Origin: Changpingibacter yushuensis
Lineage (GTDB): Bacteria > Actinomycetota > Actinomycetes > Actinomycetales > Actinomycetaceae
Reading direction: 5' to 3'
NCBI RefSeq assembly: GCF_014041995.1
Contig: NZ_CP059492.1
Span: 1,984,001 to 2,048,000 of the forward strand
DNA: 64,000 bases
Shown here: positions 25,582-34,470 of the stretch, piece after piece
How positions within the stretch are numbered: the stretch's first letter is position 1
How the letters are laid out: the number at the start of each line of letters is the position of its first letter
Position numbers and translations under genes: made by a program
The notes under the pieces: generated by a model
Database searches by the model: none
Seen by the model: only the letters and a program-made list of their open reading frames with translations
What the model was told of the DNA's origin: nothing

Positions 25582-27062
25582 CCGAGGATCGAGCACGGCT
25601 GCACACCGCCGTTCTGGTGGCGCCGTCGAAGGAACGGCGGAAGCTCCGCAAGCAGCGCCGCAAGGCCGAGGCACGACTCCACGCAGAGCAGCGAAGGATC
25701 ACGCTCGCCGCTGCAAAGGCGAAGGCCGAGGATGAGCGTGCCGAGCGGCGCGCCACGAGCTACCTGCCGAAGTCGGGCGAGCCTGGCGCTGCGCAGTTGC
25801 GCACGCCGGGTCGGTTCCATCTGACGCGGCATCAGGACACGTCGGCGACGCTGGCGGGTGCGTACCCGTTCGTCGCCGAGGGCGGTCTCGGCGCCGATGG
25901 CGTGTTCGTCGGCCAAGACCTCTACTCGGGCGGGAGTTTCGTCTACGACCCGTGGGTGCTCTACGCACGCGGCATCATCACCGCACCCAACGTGGTGCTG
26001 GCCGGGATCGTCGGCTCCGGCAAGTCATCGCTGGCCAAGTCCCTCTACACGCGCTCGCTACCGTTCGGACGGCGCGTATACGTGCCCGGCGACCCGAAGG
26101 GCGAACACACCGCCGTCGCCAACGCCGTCGGCGGACGCGCCATCGTCCTCGGCCACGGACTCAACACTCGCCTGAATCCACTCGACGAAGGCCACCGGCC
26201 CAGCGGACTCTCGGATGAGCAGTGGGCCTCGACCGTCGCTGCGCGACGCCGTGACCTGATCGGCGCCCTCGCGGAGACCGTGCTCGCGCGCGGCTTGTCG
26301 CCGTTGGAGCACACCGCGATCGACATCGCCCTGACTCAGACGGTGCGGGAGAACGACGTGCCGATCCTGCCGATGGTCGTTGATCGCATCCTCGCCCCGA
26401 GTGCGGATGCCGACGGCAGGTTGGCCGAGGACGGCAGGCTTGTCGGCCATGCGCTGCGCCGCCTCGTGGCCGGTGACCTGGCCGGGCTGTTCGATGGGCC
26501 TTCGACGGTCGCGTTCGATCCGTCGTTGCCGATGATCTCGCTCGATCTCTCGCGGGTCACCGAGAACTCGACGCTCATTTCGGTGTTGATGACGTGCTCG
26601 TCGGCGTGGATGGAGTCTGCGCTGCTCGACCCGAACGGTGGGCAGCGGTGGGTGATCTACGACGAGGCCTGGCGGCTCATGTCCCACCCGGCTCTGTTGC
26701 GGCGGATGGATGCGCACTGGCGACTCGCCAGGCACTACGGGATCGCGAACATGCTGATCTTCCACAAGCTCACCGACCTCGACAACGTGGGCGACCAGGG
26801 CTCCGCCATGCGCTCGCTGGCCAACTCACTGCTTGCGAACGCCGAGACGCGGATCGTGTACCGGCAGGAGTCCGACCAACTCGGACCGACCGCTACCGCT
26901 CTCGGCCTGACCGGCACCGAGCAGCAGCTCTTGCCAAACCTCGGCGTCGGACAAGGCCTATGGCGGATCAAGGCCAGAAGCTTCGTCTGCCAACACCAAC
27001 TCCACCCCGACGAACTCGCACTATTCGACACCAGCAGCCGTGCAGCCGGAGGCCACCGATGA
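25578..27062 (+). CDS. virB4: VirB4-type conjugation ATPase
   Basis: 494 residues from GTG 25578, which overlaps the previous stop; a longer open frame exists upstream but only duplicates the neighbour's coding region. Walker A is IVGSGKSSLAKSLY at about residue 145. GDPKGEHTAVANAVGG and the hydrolysis motif VIYDEAWRL (about 358) follow, then the arginine-finger region and C-terminal QGLWRIKARSF. This is the ATPase half of VirB4, with the N-terminal VirB3/4 part supplied by the separate SCO6880-like gene. It powers assembly or transport in the mating channel at the cytoplasmic face. Very GC-rich codon use matches the rest of the module. Confidence 0.88.
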   Translation: MTEDRARLHTAVLVAPSKERRKLRKQRRKAEARLHAEQRRITLAAAKAKAEDERAERRATSYLPKSGEPGAAQLRTPGRFHLTRHQDTSATLAGAYPFVAEGGLGADGVFVGQDLYSGGSFVYDPWVLYARGIITAPNVVLAGIVGSGKSSLAKSLYTRSLPFGRRVYVPGDPKGEHTAVANAVGGRAIVLGHGLNTRLNPLDEGHRPSGLSDEQWASTVAARRRDLIGALAETVLARGLSPLEHTAIDIALTQTVRENDVPILPMVVDRILAPSADADGRLAEDGRLVGHALRRLVAGDLAGLFDGPSTVAFDPSLPMISLDLSRVTENSTLISVLMTCSSAWMESALLDPNGGQRWVIYDEAWRLMSHPALLRRMDAHWRLARHYGIANMLIFHKLTDLDNVGDQGSAMRSLANSLLANAETRIVYRQESDQLGPTATALGLTGTEQQLLPNLGVGQGLWRIKARSFVCQHQLHPDELALFDTSSRAAGGHR

Positions 27063-27607
27063 ACCTCAATGGCCCACGCCGATCCACCACGACCGACGAC
27101 GAGAACACGGCTCCCGTCGAGCTGCCGCATGTCCTCGTGACCGTCGCCGAAGACGGCACCCTCGCCGCGATGGTCGATGGGACACCGTTCGCGTCGCCGG
27201 ACGCGGGCGACTGGACGCGCGCGACGTTCGGGCCGCTCATGGATGCCATCACCAACGACCGCACCATCGCAGTCCGAGTCGAGGTGCGCGAGAACGACGG
27301 CAGCGTCTTCACCGACATCCTCCGCACCCGCAAACCCCGACGCGCAGTCGCACCGTCCGAGACCCCTGCGCCGGAAACTCGTCGAAGTCGCCACGCCCGA
27401 CGGGTGCCGCGCTTGGCTGAGGTCACCGCGGGCGGGTTCGTGCCTGGCGAGGATGTCGCTGTCGCGACGATCGTCTCCCACACCGACGCTACCGGGACCG
27501 GCGAAGCCCGGACGCTCATCGACCTCGACGACCTACCCGACGGCACACACGAGGTGATCCTGTTCGGGCGCATCTCGGGCACGCTCGCGGTGCGGCGGCT
27601 GACATGA
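27059..27607 (+). CDS. Small conserved protein between VirB4 and VirD4
   Basis: 182 residues, ATG 27059 overlapping the VirB4 stop (ATGA) and its own stop overlapping the VirD4 start, so it is embedded in a translationally coupled set. The first half reads LPHVLVTVAEDGTLAAMVDG and ATFGPLMDAITNDRTIAVRV. A basic linker (RTRKPRRA, RRSRHARRVPR) leads to a second small beta-rich part (GFVPGEDVAVATIVSHTD, RTLIDLDDLPDGTHEVILFG). No membrane helix. Homologues occupy the same place in related actinobacterial elements; the function is unknown. Confidence 0.7.
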   Translation: MNLNGPRRSTTTDDENTAPVELPHVLVTVAEDGTLAAMVDGTPFASPDAGDWTRATFGPLMDAITNDRTIAVRVEVRENDGSVFTDILRTRKPRRAVAPSETPAPETRRSRHARRVPRLAEVTAGGFVPGEDVAVATIVSHTDATGTGEARTLIDLDDLPDGTHEVILFGRISGTLAVRRLT

Positions 27608-29382
27608 ACCAGCGGCAGGCCGGGGGCATGGGCGACGAACTCACCAATGCCGCCCTCATTGGGCTGATCGGCATGTTCGGGATCGCCCTCGTTCTCCGCG
27701 CCGGTGGCAGTGTCGCCGCGTTCCTCACCGGCACACCCCAGCCAGACGCCGGCGCAGCGGCGGGACTCGCCGTGCTGTTCAACCCCGGCGACCCGGCAAC
27801 CGCGCTCGGTGCCGACGGTCTCAACCCGGTCGCCTACTGGCTCGTCAGCGCGGCACTGCTCGGCGGACTCGCCACCGGGATCGTCTGGGTGTGGATCGTG
27901 CTGCGCCGCCACACGCGGAAGACCGAGACCGACCCGCACCGCCTTGCCGGGATCGCGACCAGCCATGAAGTCAAGACCGCAGCATCCGCGAAGGCACTGC
28001 TGCACCGCGCGGCCACACTGCGCCCCTCCTTGGAATCACCAGCCCCGCAGGATGTCGGCTACCTCCTCGGTGCCAGTCGCGGGACGAAGGTCTGGGCATC
28101 TGTCGAAGACTCGATCCTGCTGATCGGCCCACCCCGCTCAGGCAAGGGCCTACATGTCGTCATCAACGCGATCCTCGACGCACCCGGAGCGGTCGTCACC
28201 ACCAGCACCAGGCCCGACACCCTCACCGCGACCCTCCGCGCCCGACGCCGCAGGGGCGGACCGGTCGCGGTGTTCGACCCGCAACACCTCGCCGAAGGCA
28301 TCCCCGCCGGGCTGCGCTGGTCGCCCATTCGCGGCTGTGACGATCCGCTGACCGCGATGATCCGCGCTAACGGCCTCGCAGCCGCCACAGGACTCAGCGC
28401 CGGAGGGGTCGAGTCCGGCGGGTTCTGGGAAGGCAAAACCCGCACCGCACTCCAAAGCCTGCTGCATGCCGCCGCGCTCGACGGCCGCCAGCCAGCCGAG
28501 CTGTTCAGATGGACCCTCGACCCCAGCGCCGCGTCCGAAGCCGTCGCCATCCTCAACTCACACCCGAACGCCGCGATGGGCTGGAACGACTCACTGGCCG
28601 CGATGATCGACGCCGACCCCAAGACCCGCGACAGCATCTGGCAAGGCGTCTCCCTCGCACTCGCCGCACTCGCCGACCCGCGCGTACTCGATGCCGTCAC
28701 GTCAGGCCCGCACGAGCACTTCGACCCCGAGACCTTCCTCACCGAACAAGGCACCCTGTACCTGCTCGCCACCGGAGCAGGAGCAGGAGCCTCGGCATCG
28801 CTGGTCGCGGCATTCGTCGAAGACCTCATCGAAACCGCCCGCCGACTTGCCGCCCGCTCGCCCGGAGCACGGCTCGACCCGCCGCTACTGCTCGCGCTCG
28901 ACGAGATCGGGAATCTCGCCCCGCTGCCGTCACTTCCGACGCTCATGGCCGAAGGCGGTGGCACCGGGATCACGACAATGCCGGTCTTGCAGTCCCTCGC
29001 ACAGGCTCGCGACAGGTGGAGTGAACACCAGGCCGGCGCGATCTGGGACGCTAGCATCGTCAAGATCATCCTCGGCGGCGCATCCAACAGCCGCGACCTC
29101 CAAGACCTCTCCACGCTCATCGGAGAGCGCGACGAGTACACCGACAGCGTGACCCTCGGCGACCACGGCACCCGCTCCAACCAGCGCTCGATCCGCCGCG
29201 TCCCGATCCTGCCGCCAGACCGCATCCGCACCCTGCCATTCGGCACCGGCATTGCGATGCTGCGCTCCGCGCCGCCCATCGTCACCGACCTCCGCGCCTG
29301 GCCGACTCGCCCCGATGCCGCGCAACTCCGCAGCGACCGCGACGAACTCGAAACACTGCTGCGCCACCGCCCCGTCACCTGA
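27604..29382 (+). CDS. virD4: VirD4/TraG-family type IV coupling protein
   Basis: 592 residues. Two N-terminal membrane helices (about 15-35 and 78-100) anchor it. Walker A is LIGPPRSGKGLHVVINAILD at about residue 172. A conserved TSTRPDTL and GFWEGKTRTALQSLLHAAAL region follows, then Walker B LLLALDEIGNLAPLPSLPTL at about 430 and GGASNSRDLQDLSTLIGERD near 495. T4CPs bind relaxase-DNA and feed it to the mating channel. It is coupled (ATGA) to the preceding gene. The protein looks intact although no intact relaxase for it to serve exists in the window. Confidence 0.88.
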   Translation: MNQRQAGGMGDELTNAALIGLIGMFGIALVLRAGGSVAAFLTGTPQPDAGAAAGLAVLFNPGDPATALGADGLNPVAYWLVSAALLGGLATGIVWVWIVLRRHTRKTETDPHRLAGIATSHEVKTAASAKALLHRAATLRPSLESPAPQDVGYLLGASRGTKVWASVEDSILLIGPPRSGKGLHVVINAILDAPGAVVTTSTRPDTLTATLRARRRRGGPVAVFDPQHLAEGIPAGLRWSPIRGCDDPLTAMIRANGLAAATGLSAGGVESGGFWEGKTRTALQSLLHAAALDGRQPAELFRWTLDPSAASEAVAILNSHPNAAMGWNDSLAAMIDADPKTRDSIWQGVSLALAALADPRVLDAVTSGPHEHFDPETFLTEQGTLYLLATGAGAGASASLVAAFVEDLIETARRLAARSPGARLDPPLLLALDEIGNLAPLPSLPTLMAEGGGTGITTMPVLQSLAQARDRWSEHQAGAIWDASIVKIILGGASNSRDLQDLSTLIGERDEYTDSVTLGDHGTRSNQRSIRRVPILPPDRIRTLPFGTGIAMLRSAPPIVTDLRAWPTRPDAAQLRSDRDELETLLRHRPVT

Positions 29383-29464
29383 CGCTGCGTCTGGGTGCCG
29401 AAGCGCACCTGCCTGACACAGCGGCCACACACGGCTGGTCGCCCGAGTTCAGGAGGACGCCATC

Positions 29465-29902
29465 ATGGCCATTCGTACCCACCAGTCCATCTCCGGCTTT
29501 GTCGCCTCGGACCCGCAGCTCAGCTACACCGACCGCGGCGACGCACGGCTCTACATGAAGGTCGGCATCGAGCACTACCGCAAGGAGCCCGACAACTCCT
29601 TCACGCAACTGGAGACGACGTTCCACGACCTCATTGCGTATCGCGGTGCTGCCGAGCAGGGAGCCGAGCGGCTCGCCAAGGGCGACAACATCATCGCCGA
29701 CGGACGGGTGCGCGACTACTCCTACGAGCGCAACGGCCAGCGGTACGAGGGCGAGGAGTTCATCGCGACGCGCATCGGACACGACCTCGCCCGCAACCGC
29801 TACGAGGTGGATCGCAGCGAACGCACTTCCGGCCGAGACGCCGCGGCGTTCACCGGACCTCAGCAGGCCGCGCCGTCCACCGCGGCTGCCATCGGAATGT
29901 GA
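29465..29902 (+). CDS. Single-stranded DNA-binding (SSB-like) protein
   Basis: 145 residues. An OB-fold pattern is visible: ISGFVASDPQLSYTDRGDAR, LYMKVGIEHYRKE, then TTFHDLIAYRGAAEQGAERL and AKGDNIIADGRVRDYSYERN, the order of strands in SSB. The Gln/Ala tail ends without the acidic DDDIPF-type tip of housekeeping SSB, as usual in element-borne copies. It would coat transferred or replicating single strands of the element. ATG 29465 with GAGGAC ribosome binding site, 82 bases after virD4. Confidence 0.8.
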   Translation: MAIRTHQSISGFVASDPQLSYTDRGDARLYMKVGIEHYRKEPDNSFTQLETTFHDLIAYRGAAEQGAERLAKGDNIIADGRVRDYSYERNGQRYEGEEFIATRIGHDLARNRYEVDRSERTSGRDAAAFTGPQQAAPSTAAAIGM

Positions 29903-29913
29903 GCGATCCCGCC

Positions 29914-30477
29914 ATGAGCGATCAGTTCCACCCTGAGCACGACGACATGCCACCCGAGGCAGGTCTCGCGTCCCCGCGTTTCGACGTGCCCGAGCCGCCG
30001 CATCCGGTCAACTGGAATCTGCTGACCGCCAACGATCTCGAAGCCGAGTTGCTCGAACTGAACCGTTGGGTGGACTGGCTTCGCCACACCTACGGACTTC
30101 CGGCCAGCGTCGTTCCGCCCTACTGGCACCGTCACCCCGAGCTCCTCTGGGAACTGTCGGCGCTGCACCTGCACTGGCTGTGCGCATACGACCCCGAGCA
30201 GAATGGGTCGGCACCGCTCGGCTGGCACCGCGACTTCGCCGATGCCCGTGCCCGCCTTCGTGATTGGGTGTCGGCCTGCGGTACGCGGCTCGACCGAGAC
30301 CGCCCGACTCGCCAGACGAGCTGGCCCGGTGAAGACCCCACTCAGCCCATCGAGGACTCACCGATCACGGATCGCGACGAAGACTTCGTTCGGTTCGTGA
30401 TCGACATGGTGGATGCGCGCCAGGAAGCAGAGGATGCCTTCTTCGCGGGCATCGACCCGGAGACGGGCGAGGTGTGA
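29914..30477 (+). CDS. Conserved acidic protein of conjugative elements
   Basis: 187 residues from ATG 29914, 11 bases after the SSB stop. The core reads VNWNLLTANDLEAELLELNR, WVDWLRHTYGLPASVVPPYW, ELLWELSALHLHWLCAYD and GWHRDFADARARLRDWVSAC. Proteins with this NWxxLTxxDxxxxxxxLxxWVxWLRxxYxLP...PPCWYRH pattern are common downstream of virD4 and ssb in actinobacterial integrative elements. No catalytic or membrane motif is seen. Function unknown. The next small gene starts 3 bases after the stop. Confidence 0.7.
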   Translation: MSDQFHPEHDDMPPEAGLASPRFDVPEPPHPVNWNLLTANDLEAELLELNRWVDWLRHTYGLPASVVPPYWHRHPELLWELSALHLHWLCAYDPEQNGSAPLGWHRDFADARARLRDWVSACGTRLDRDRPTRQTSWPGEDPTQPIEDSPITDRDEDFVRFVIDMVDARQEAEDAFFAGIDPETGEV

Positions 30478-30480
30478 ATC

Positions 30481-30687
30481 GTGGCGCGCCGCTATGAACG
30501 GAAGACCGGGCAGCGTCAACAGAGCGAGCGCGAGCTGACGATCCGCGCCGAGTTCCACGAGCCGCCCGACCTGGACAAGCTCTGCGAGCTGCTGATCCGC
30601 CTGGCGCTCCAACAGTCGGGAGCGTGCCGTTCGGAGGGATCGACGCGACCGAAGCGCCCTCGTGCCTCCGCGAGCGCGTCGTCGTAG
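30481..30687 (+). CDS. Small basic protein of the element
   Basis: 68 residues from a GTG 3 bases after the previous gene. N-terminal ARRYERKTGQRQQSERELTI is very basic, the middle reads ELTIRAEFHEPPDLDKLCEL and LLIRLALQQ, and the tail is Ser/Arg-rich. The last gene of the conjugation transcript before the recombinase. I know of similar short proteins at the same place in related elements but no function. The reading frame is well supported by operon position and codon use. Confidence 0.6.
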   Translation: MARRYERKTGQRQQSERELTIRAEFHEPPDLDKLCELLIRLALQQSGACRSEGSTRPKRPRASASASS

Positions 30688-30710
30688 AATGGAGGCATCC
30701 GTCGCGGATG

Positions 30711-30817
30711 GCGGATGTTGTGGTCCTAGCGCTTCGCCGCCACGGCGAGGCAAAGTAAATGTGGCCGACTCGGCCTAGTCCTACAGCCTTCGGGCTCTTC
30801 TCACGATCAACATCCGC
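30711..30817 (+). ncRNA. Candidate structured RNA in the leader of the serine recombinase gene
   Basis: GCGGATGTTG (30711-30720) pairs perfectly with CAACATCCGC (30808-30817), closing a junction that holds three further hairpins: GCTTCGCCG/CGGCGAGGC (30731-30751), GGCCG-act-CGGCC (30763-30775) and AGCC-TTCG-GGCT with a UUCG tetraloop (30785-30796). A small hairpin CATCCG-tcg-CGGATG (about 30696-30710) precedes it. Linkers such as CAAAGTAAAT are unpaired and A-rich. The recombinase ATG lies 46 bases downstream. It could be a regulatory leader, a transcribed element RNA, or part of a recombination site; I know of no named family that it matches. Confidence 0.5.
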
Positions 30818-30863
30818 TCTCACAAGTCCGCGTCGGCAGGACCAGTGACTGTGGAGAAGAGCC

Positions 30864-32600
30864 ATGACGATCATCGACGCGGACCGAACCGCGATAGACA
30901 GCCTCGTAGCGCCCACCCCGTTCCCCGGATCATTCGCCGTCTCCTACCTACGGGTCTCCACGAAGGAGCAGGCGGAGAAGGGCGGCCAGGCGGAGGGCTT
31001 CTCGATCCCGGCCCAGCGCGAGGCGAACCAGCGCAAGGCCGACCAGCTCGGAGCAACGATCATCGAGGAGTTCGTCGACGCGGGCGAGTCCGCGCGCAAG
31101 GCCGACCGGCCCGAACTGATGCGGATGATCCAGTACGTCGCGAAGCACAAGACGAACTACTGCATCGTCCACAAGGTCGACCGGCTCGCCCGCAACCGAG
31201 CCGACGACGTGACCATCCACCTCGCCCTCAAGGACGCCGGCGTCACGCTGGTGTCGGCCACGGAGAACATCGACGAGACCCCGTCCGGGATGCTGCTGCA
31301 CGGCATCATGTCCTCGATCGCGGAGTTCTACTCCCGCAACCTCGCCACCGAGGTCGTCAAGGGTCTGTCGCAGAAGGCCGCGCAGGGCGGCACCGTGACG
31401 AAGGCACCCATCGGCTACCGCAACGTCGGCGTGCGCGACGAGTTCGGGCGGGAAGTACGCACCGTCGAGATCGACGAGGAGCGAGCCCCGTTGGTGCGGT
31501 GGGCGTTCCAGGTGTTCGCATCCGGCGACTGGACGACGAGCCAGCTTCACCAGGAGCTCGTAGCGCGCGGGCTCACGACAGCGGCGTCGCCGCGGCGACC
31601 GTCCCGACCCATCGTGAAGTCGTCGGTGCATCGGATGCTGACGAACCCGTACTACAAGGGCAGCGTCCGCTACCAGGGCGTGACCTATGCCGGAGCGCAC
31701 GAGGCCATCGTCCCCAACGAGGTGTGGGACTAGGTGCAGACCGTGCTCGGCACGCACCGCTGGGCAGCAGATGCAACGCAAGTCCACGAGCACTACTTGA
31801 AGGGGACGGTGTTCTGCGGCCAGTGCGGCTCGCGGCTACTGGTGTGCAACGCCAAGAGCAGCCAGGGCACGATCTACCCGTACTTCGTGTGCGCGAGCAG
31901 GCATGGTGGCAGAGGCGACTGCACCCGGCAGGCGATGCTCATCGAGCAGGTCGAACGGCTCATCGAGCGCTTCTATGCCAAGGTGCAGTTCGATCCCGAG
32001 ACGACGCAGGCGGTTTCGGCGATGATCCATGCCCGGTTCGACGAGATGATGGCCGAAGGAGCCGCCGAACTTGCCGACCTCGCGTCCCGGAGAACCCAAC
32101 TCGAAGGCGAGCAGCAGAAGTTGCTGCAAGCCCACTACGCCGGAGCCATCCCGCTCGACCTGCTCAAGAAGGAGCAGGACCGGATCACCGCGTCGTTGGA
32201 GACCATCGAGCACCGGATCACCGCTCACCACGGCCACTATGCCGACGCGCGGGCGAACCTCGACGACTCGCTGAAACTGCTGTCCAACGCAGCCGACCTC
32301 TACGAGCACGCCGACGACGCGAACCGCCGACTGTGCAACCAAGCACTGTTCAGGGCGATCTACATCGACGAGGACAACGACGTGCGCGTCGGCTACCGGA
32401 ACCCGTATGACGGACTGAGCCTCTCCGGCCTCCACGCCGACGCCCTGAGCTGGGCCGCCGAGGCGAAGAAAATGGGCCAGGCGCGAACCGCGACCAAGGG
32501 TGGCCCCTTGGTCGCAAGTTCACACCTGACCCGTTTGGGGTGGAAGACGGGACTTGAACCCGCGACCCCCTGGACCACAACCAGGTGCTCTGCCAACTGA
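30864..32600 (+). pseudogene. Large serine recombinase (integrase) with in-frame stop
   Basis: ATG 30864 with GGAGAAGAG ribosome binding site. Resolvase domain with catalytic serine in SYLRVSTKEQAEKGGQAEGF, then RLARNRADDVTIHL and SIAEFYSRNLATEV. Recombinase domain with PIGYRNVGVRDEFGREV and MLTNPYYKGSVRYQGVTYAG. After VPNEVWD a TAG (31731-31733) interrupts; a CAG there would continue to VQTVLGTHRW and the zinc ribbon GTVFCGQCGSRLL...YFVCASR. A long coiled-coil region follows. The same frame runs on to 32600, with its last about 20 codons inside tRNA-His read backwards, as seen for integrases abutting a tRNA att site. Either the element is stuck or the stop is read through. Confidence 0.85.
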
Positions 32601-32612
32601 GCTACATCCACC
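32536..32612 (-). tRNA. tRNA-His (anticodon GTG)
   Basis: Cloverleaf readable on the minus strand: acceptor GTGGATG with 3' partner CTTCCAC (one T-T mismatch), D-arm GCTCAGTTGGCAGAGC, anticodon arm CCTGG-TTGTGGT-CCAGG giving GTG, T-arm GCGGG-TTCAAGT-CCCGT and an encoded CCA. An extra G before position 1 (32612) pairs with C73, the hallmark of tRNA-His. Its 3' end is the border of the integrated element. Confidence 0.93.
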
Positions 32613-32703
32613 ATTGGTTACTGGAATACCAGCAACGAACAACAACTATATCTGACGAACTGCGTTGTGCCGAATCGCCGCATCGTGACACCCACCACTA
32701 GCT

Positions 32704-32766
32704 CAGGTCTTACCACCGCCGCCGCAGGTCTTACCACCGCCGCTGCAGGTCTTACCACCGCCGCTG
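32704..32766. repeat. Three 21-bp tandem repeats
   Basis: CAGGTCTTACCACCGCCGC(C/T)G occurs three times head to tail, the second and third copies identical. A minus-strand frame over it (32618-32833) would encode PAAAVVR repeats, but its ends have no supporting features, so I treat the tract as non-coding. It lies between tRNA-His and the next gene. Confidence 0.8.
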
Positions 32767-32885
32767 CGGGCCCACCACCATCTTTCCCCAAACCCTGTTG
32801 CCAAAAAGGTGGAGTGCTATTAGTGTTTTCCATACGCGTATAACATTGAGGTCTAGGCGCCAGTCACAGCAGGAAATGGGCCACC

Positions 32886-33638
32886 ATGTACACCATCGAT
32901 GAAGTTGTCAGCCGAACAGCGGAAAATCCCACTGCATTCTCAATTGCGGCAGTCATGGTCTGGGTGATCGGGTTCGCCCAGTACTTCTACGCAATCGCGC
33001 TTCAGATCCGGGAGAAGCTATCCCCGTGGCACTTCTACCAGCATGCGTGGTACTTTGCGCATGATCTGACGTTCGTGCTCTTATTCCACCAGTGGTTCTA
33101 CGAAGTGGACTTTTGGACCTTCAAGGTCATGTGGGCCGGCTGCATTGTGTTCGTCTTCATCGAGTTATACTGCCTATACCGTTCCGTCAGACACGAACGC
33201 GATGAGCTTTGGGGTACCTACAGCGATGGCCCCGTCAGCGAACGATCTGCGTGGACTCGTGGAATTACCTACTACGTCCTCGCGGTCGCACTATTCGTTA
33301 TTGCACGCATCGCAATAGGTGATCCGATGCTGCTCACCCTTACGATGTCCACCAACTTCATGGTGGCTGTGTTCCCACTTCTCATCGTTCAACGCCGCCG
33401 CAGCCGCTGGGGTGGTTCGATTGTGCTTGGCTGGTTCGTGATCGTCGGCACGCTGTTCACGTTTGCCCCACGCATTGGCTACTGGACGCAGGCTGCTGCT
33501 GTGTTCAACGAACCCGGGTACTTCTTCCTTGGTGCAATTGCGGTGGTTGGCGCAGTCTGGAATGTTGTGGCCACTGCGCGCCTACCACGCAAGACTGCGC
33601 AGAACGCACCCGAACCCGCACTCCGCCCGATGCCGTAG
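32886..33638 (+). CDS. Polytopic membrane protein, unknown function
   Basis: 250 residues with six or seven hydrophobic helices (for example FSIAAVMVWVIGFAQYFYAI, YVLAVALFVIARIAIG, FMVAVFPLLIV, SIVLGWFVIVGTLFTFA, GYFFLGAIAVVGAVWNVVAT). Short charged loops include the conserved-looking REKLSPWHFYQHAWYFAHDL. I recognise no transporter or enzyme motif. ATG 32886 follows AGGAAATGGGCCACC. A TetR gene converges on it from the right; TetR proteins often control a neighbouring membrane gene, but here the two are tail to tail, so the link is weak. Confidence 0.65.
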   Translation: MYTIDEVVSRTAENPTAFSIAAVMVWVIGFAQYFYAIALQIREKLSPWHFYQHAWYFAHDLTFVLLFHQWFYEVDFWTFKVMWAGCIVFVFIELYCLYRSVRHERDELWGTYSDGPVSERSAWTRGITYYVLAVALFVIARIAIGDPMLLTLTMSTNFMVAVFPLLIVQRRRSRWGGSIVLGWFVIVGTLFTFAPRIGYWTQAAAVFNEPGYFFLGAIAVVGAVWNVVATARLPRKTAQNAPEPALRPMP

Positions 33639-33654
33639 ATCGCTTCGAGCCACA

Positions 33655-33735
33655 CCTTGGCCCGGCACCCAGCACACGAGCGCCCAGCACCCAGCACACA
33701 AGCGCCCAGCACCTCACACAACAGGCCCACACAGC
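33655..33735. repeat. Short imperfect repeats, CCCAGCACaCgAGCG type
   Basis: Between the convergent membrane-protein and TetR genes, GCGCCCAGCACCCAGCACAC-like blocks recur (CACCCAGCACAC, GAGCGCCCAGCAC, AAGCGCCCAGCAC). No hairpin terminator with a T run is apparent. This may be a simple expansion of a C/A-rich linker. Confidence 0.6.
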
Positions 33736-33740
33736 CCATC

Positions 33741-34406
33741 TCAGGACTGCGGCATCTCCGGGAGTTCTCGCCGCATCTTGTGTGCCAAGTCAAAGGTCTT
33801 CTTCGCGTCCAGTTCGGCGCCCTCTAGTACACGTCGGGCATCCGCAGCCCCAGTGCCCGTGAGCGTCATGAACGCGATCAGCATGCGCCGGACAGTGCCG
33901 ACGACGTCGACCTTCTCACCGCGGCTGAGGTGGAGATAACACAGGTCATAGGTTCCGCCTACGACCATTGCGAAGGCTTCTTCAGACTCGCCTTCAACCC
34001 GCAGATTGGGACTCAAGAAATCATCTGCCCACCGTTGGTTGAGAAATAGGAGTTCAGAAGAGATCTCGCGATCGGCCATCACATCCAAGGTGAGTCGCCG
34101 CAACTGTTCATCTTGAAACAGGAACGTGAAGTAGATCTGGCCGGCTCGGAACAGCGTCGCGTAGCCGTCAGATCCCCGCAAACCGTATGTGTCAATGTAA
34201 CGAATGGAAAGATCTAGCGCCCTATTGAGAAGGCCCGTTACGATCTGCGCCTTCTTTGGGAAGTAATACTGCACCTGTGCGCGAGGAACCGAAGCTTGTT
34301 CGGCGATCATGGCATATGACGTGGAGCGGTAGCCGTGCTCCATCATCAATCTCTCCGCAATGATGCGGATTGATTCTCGCTTCTCAAGGTTTCTTGGGCG
34401 CGCCAT
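33741..34406 (-). CDS. TetR family transcriptional regulator
   Basis: 221 residues from ATG 34406 (MARPRNLEK; the frame has another start two codons earlier). The DNA-binding domain spans about 8-58: IIAERLMMEHGYRSTSYAMI, AEQASVPRAQVQYYFPKKAQ, with the typical YYFPKK recognition end. The C-terminal helical domain (YATLFRAGQIYFTFLFQDEQ and beyond) is divergent, so no ligand can be named. It stands between a convergent membrane gene and a co-directional ATP-grasp gene that ends 64 bases upstream of it. Confidence 0.88.
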   Translation of the reverse strand: MARPRNLEKRESIRIIAERLMMEHGYRSTSYAMIAEQASVPRAQVQYYFPKKAQIVTGLLNRALDLSIRYIDTYGLRGSDGYATLFRAGQIYFTFLFQDEQLRRLTLDVMADREISSELLFLNQRWADDFLSPNLRVEGESEEAFAMVVGGTYDLCYLHLSRGEKVDVVGTVRRMLIAFMTLTGTGAADARRVLEGAELDAKKTFDLAHKMRRELPEMPQS

Positions 34407-34470
34407 GCTCACCAGTTCCCAACCAGAATGCGCCGCTTATCACGCCGCACATCCAGCCGCTATAGTCTTG

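Noticed and set aside
30711-30817. Reading the recombinase leader structure as a tRNA
   Set aside because: No T-arm consensus or acceptor stem of the right length; the closing stem has 10 bp.
32618-32833. 71-codon frame with PAAAVVR repeats
   Set aside because: Produced by the 21-bp tandem repeats; no supporting start context or homologous pattern.
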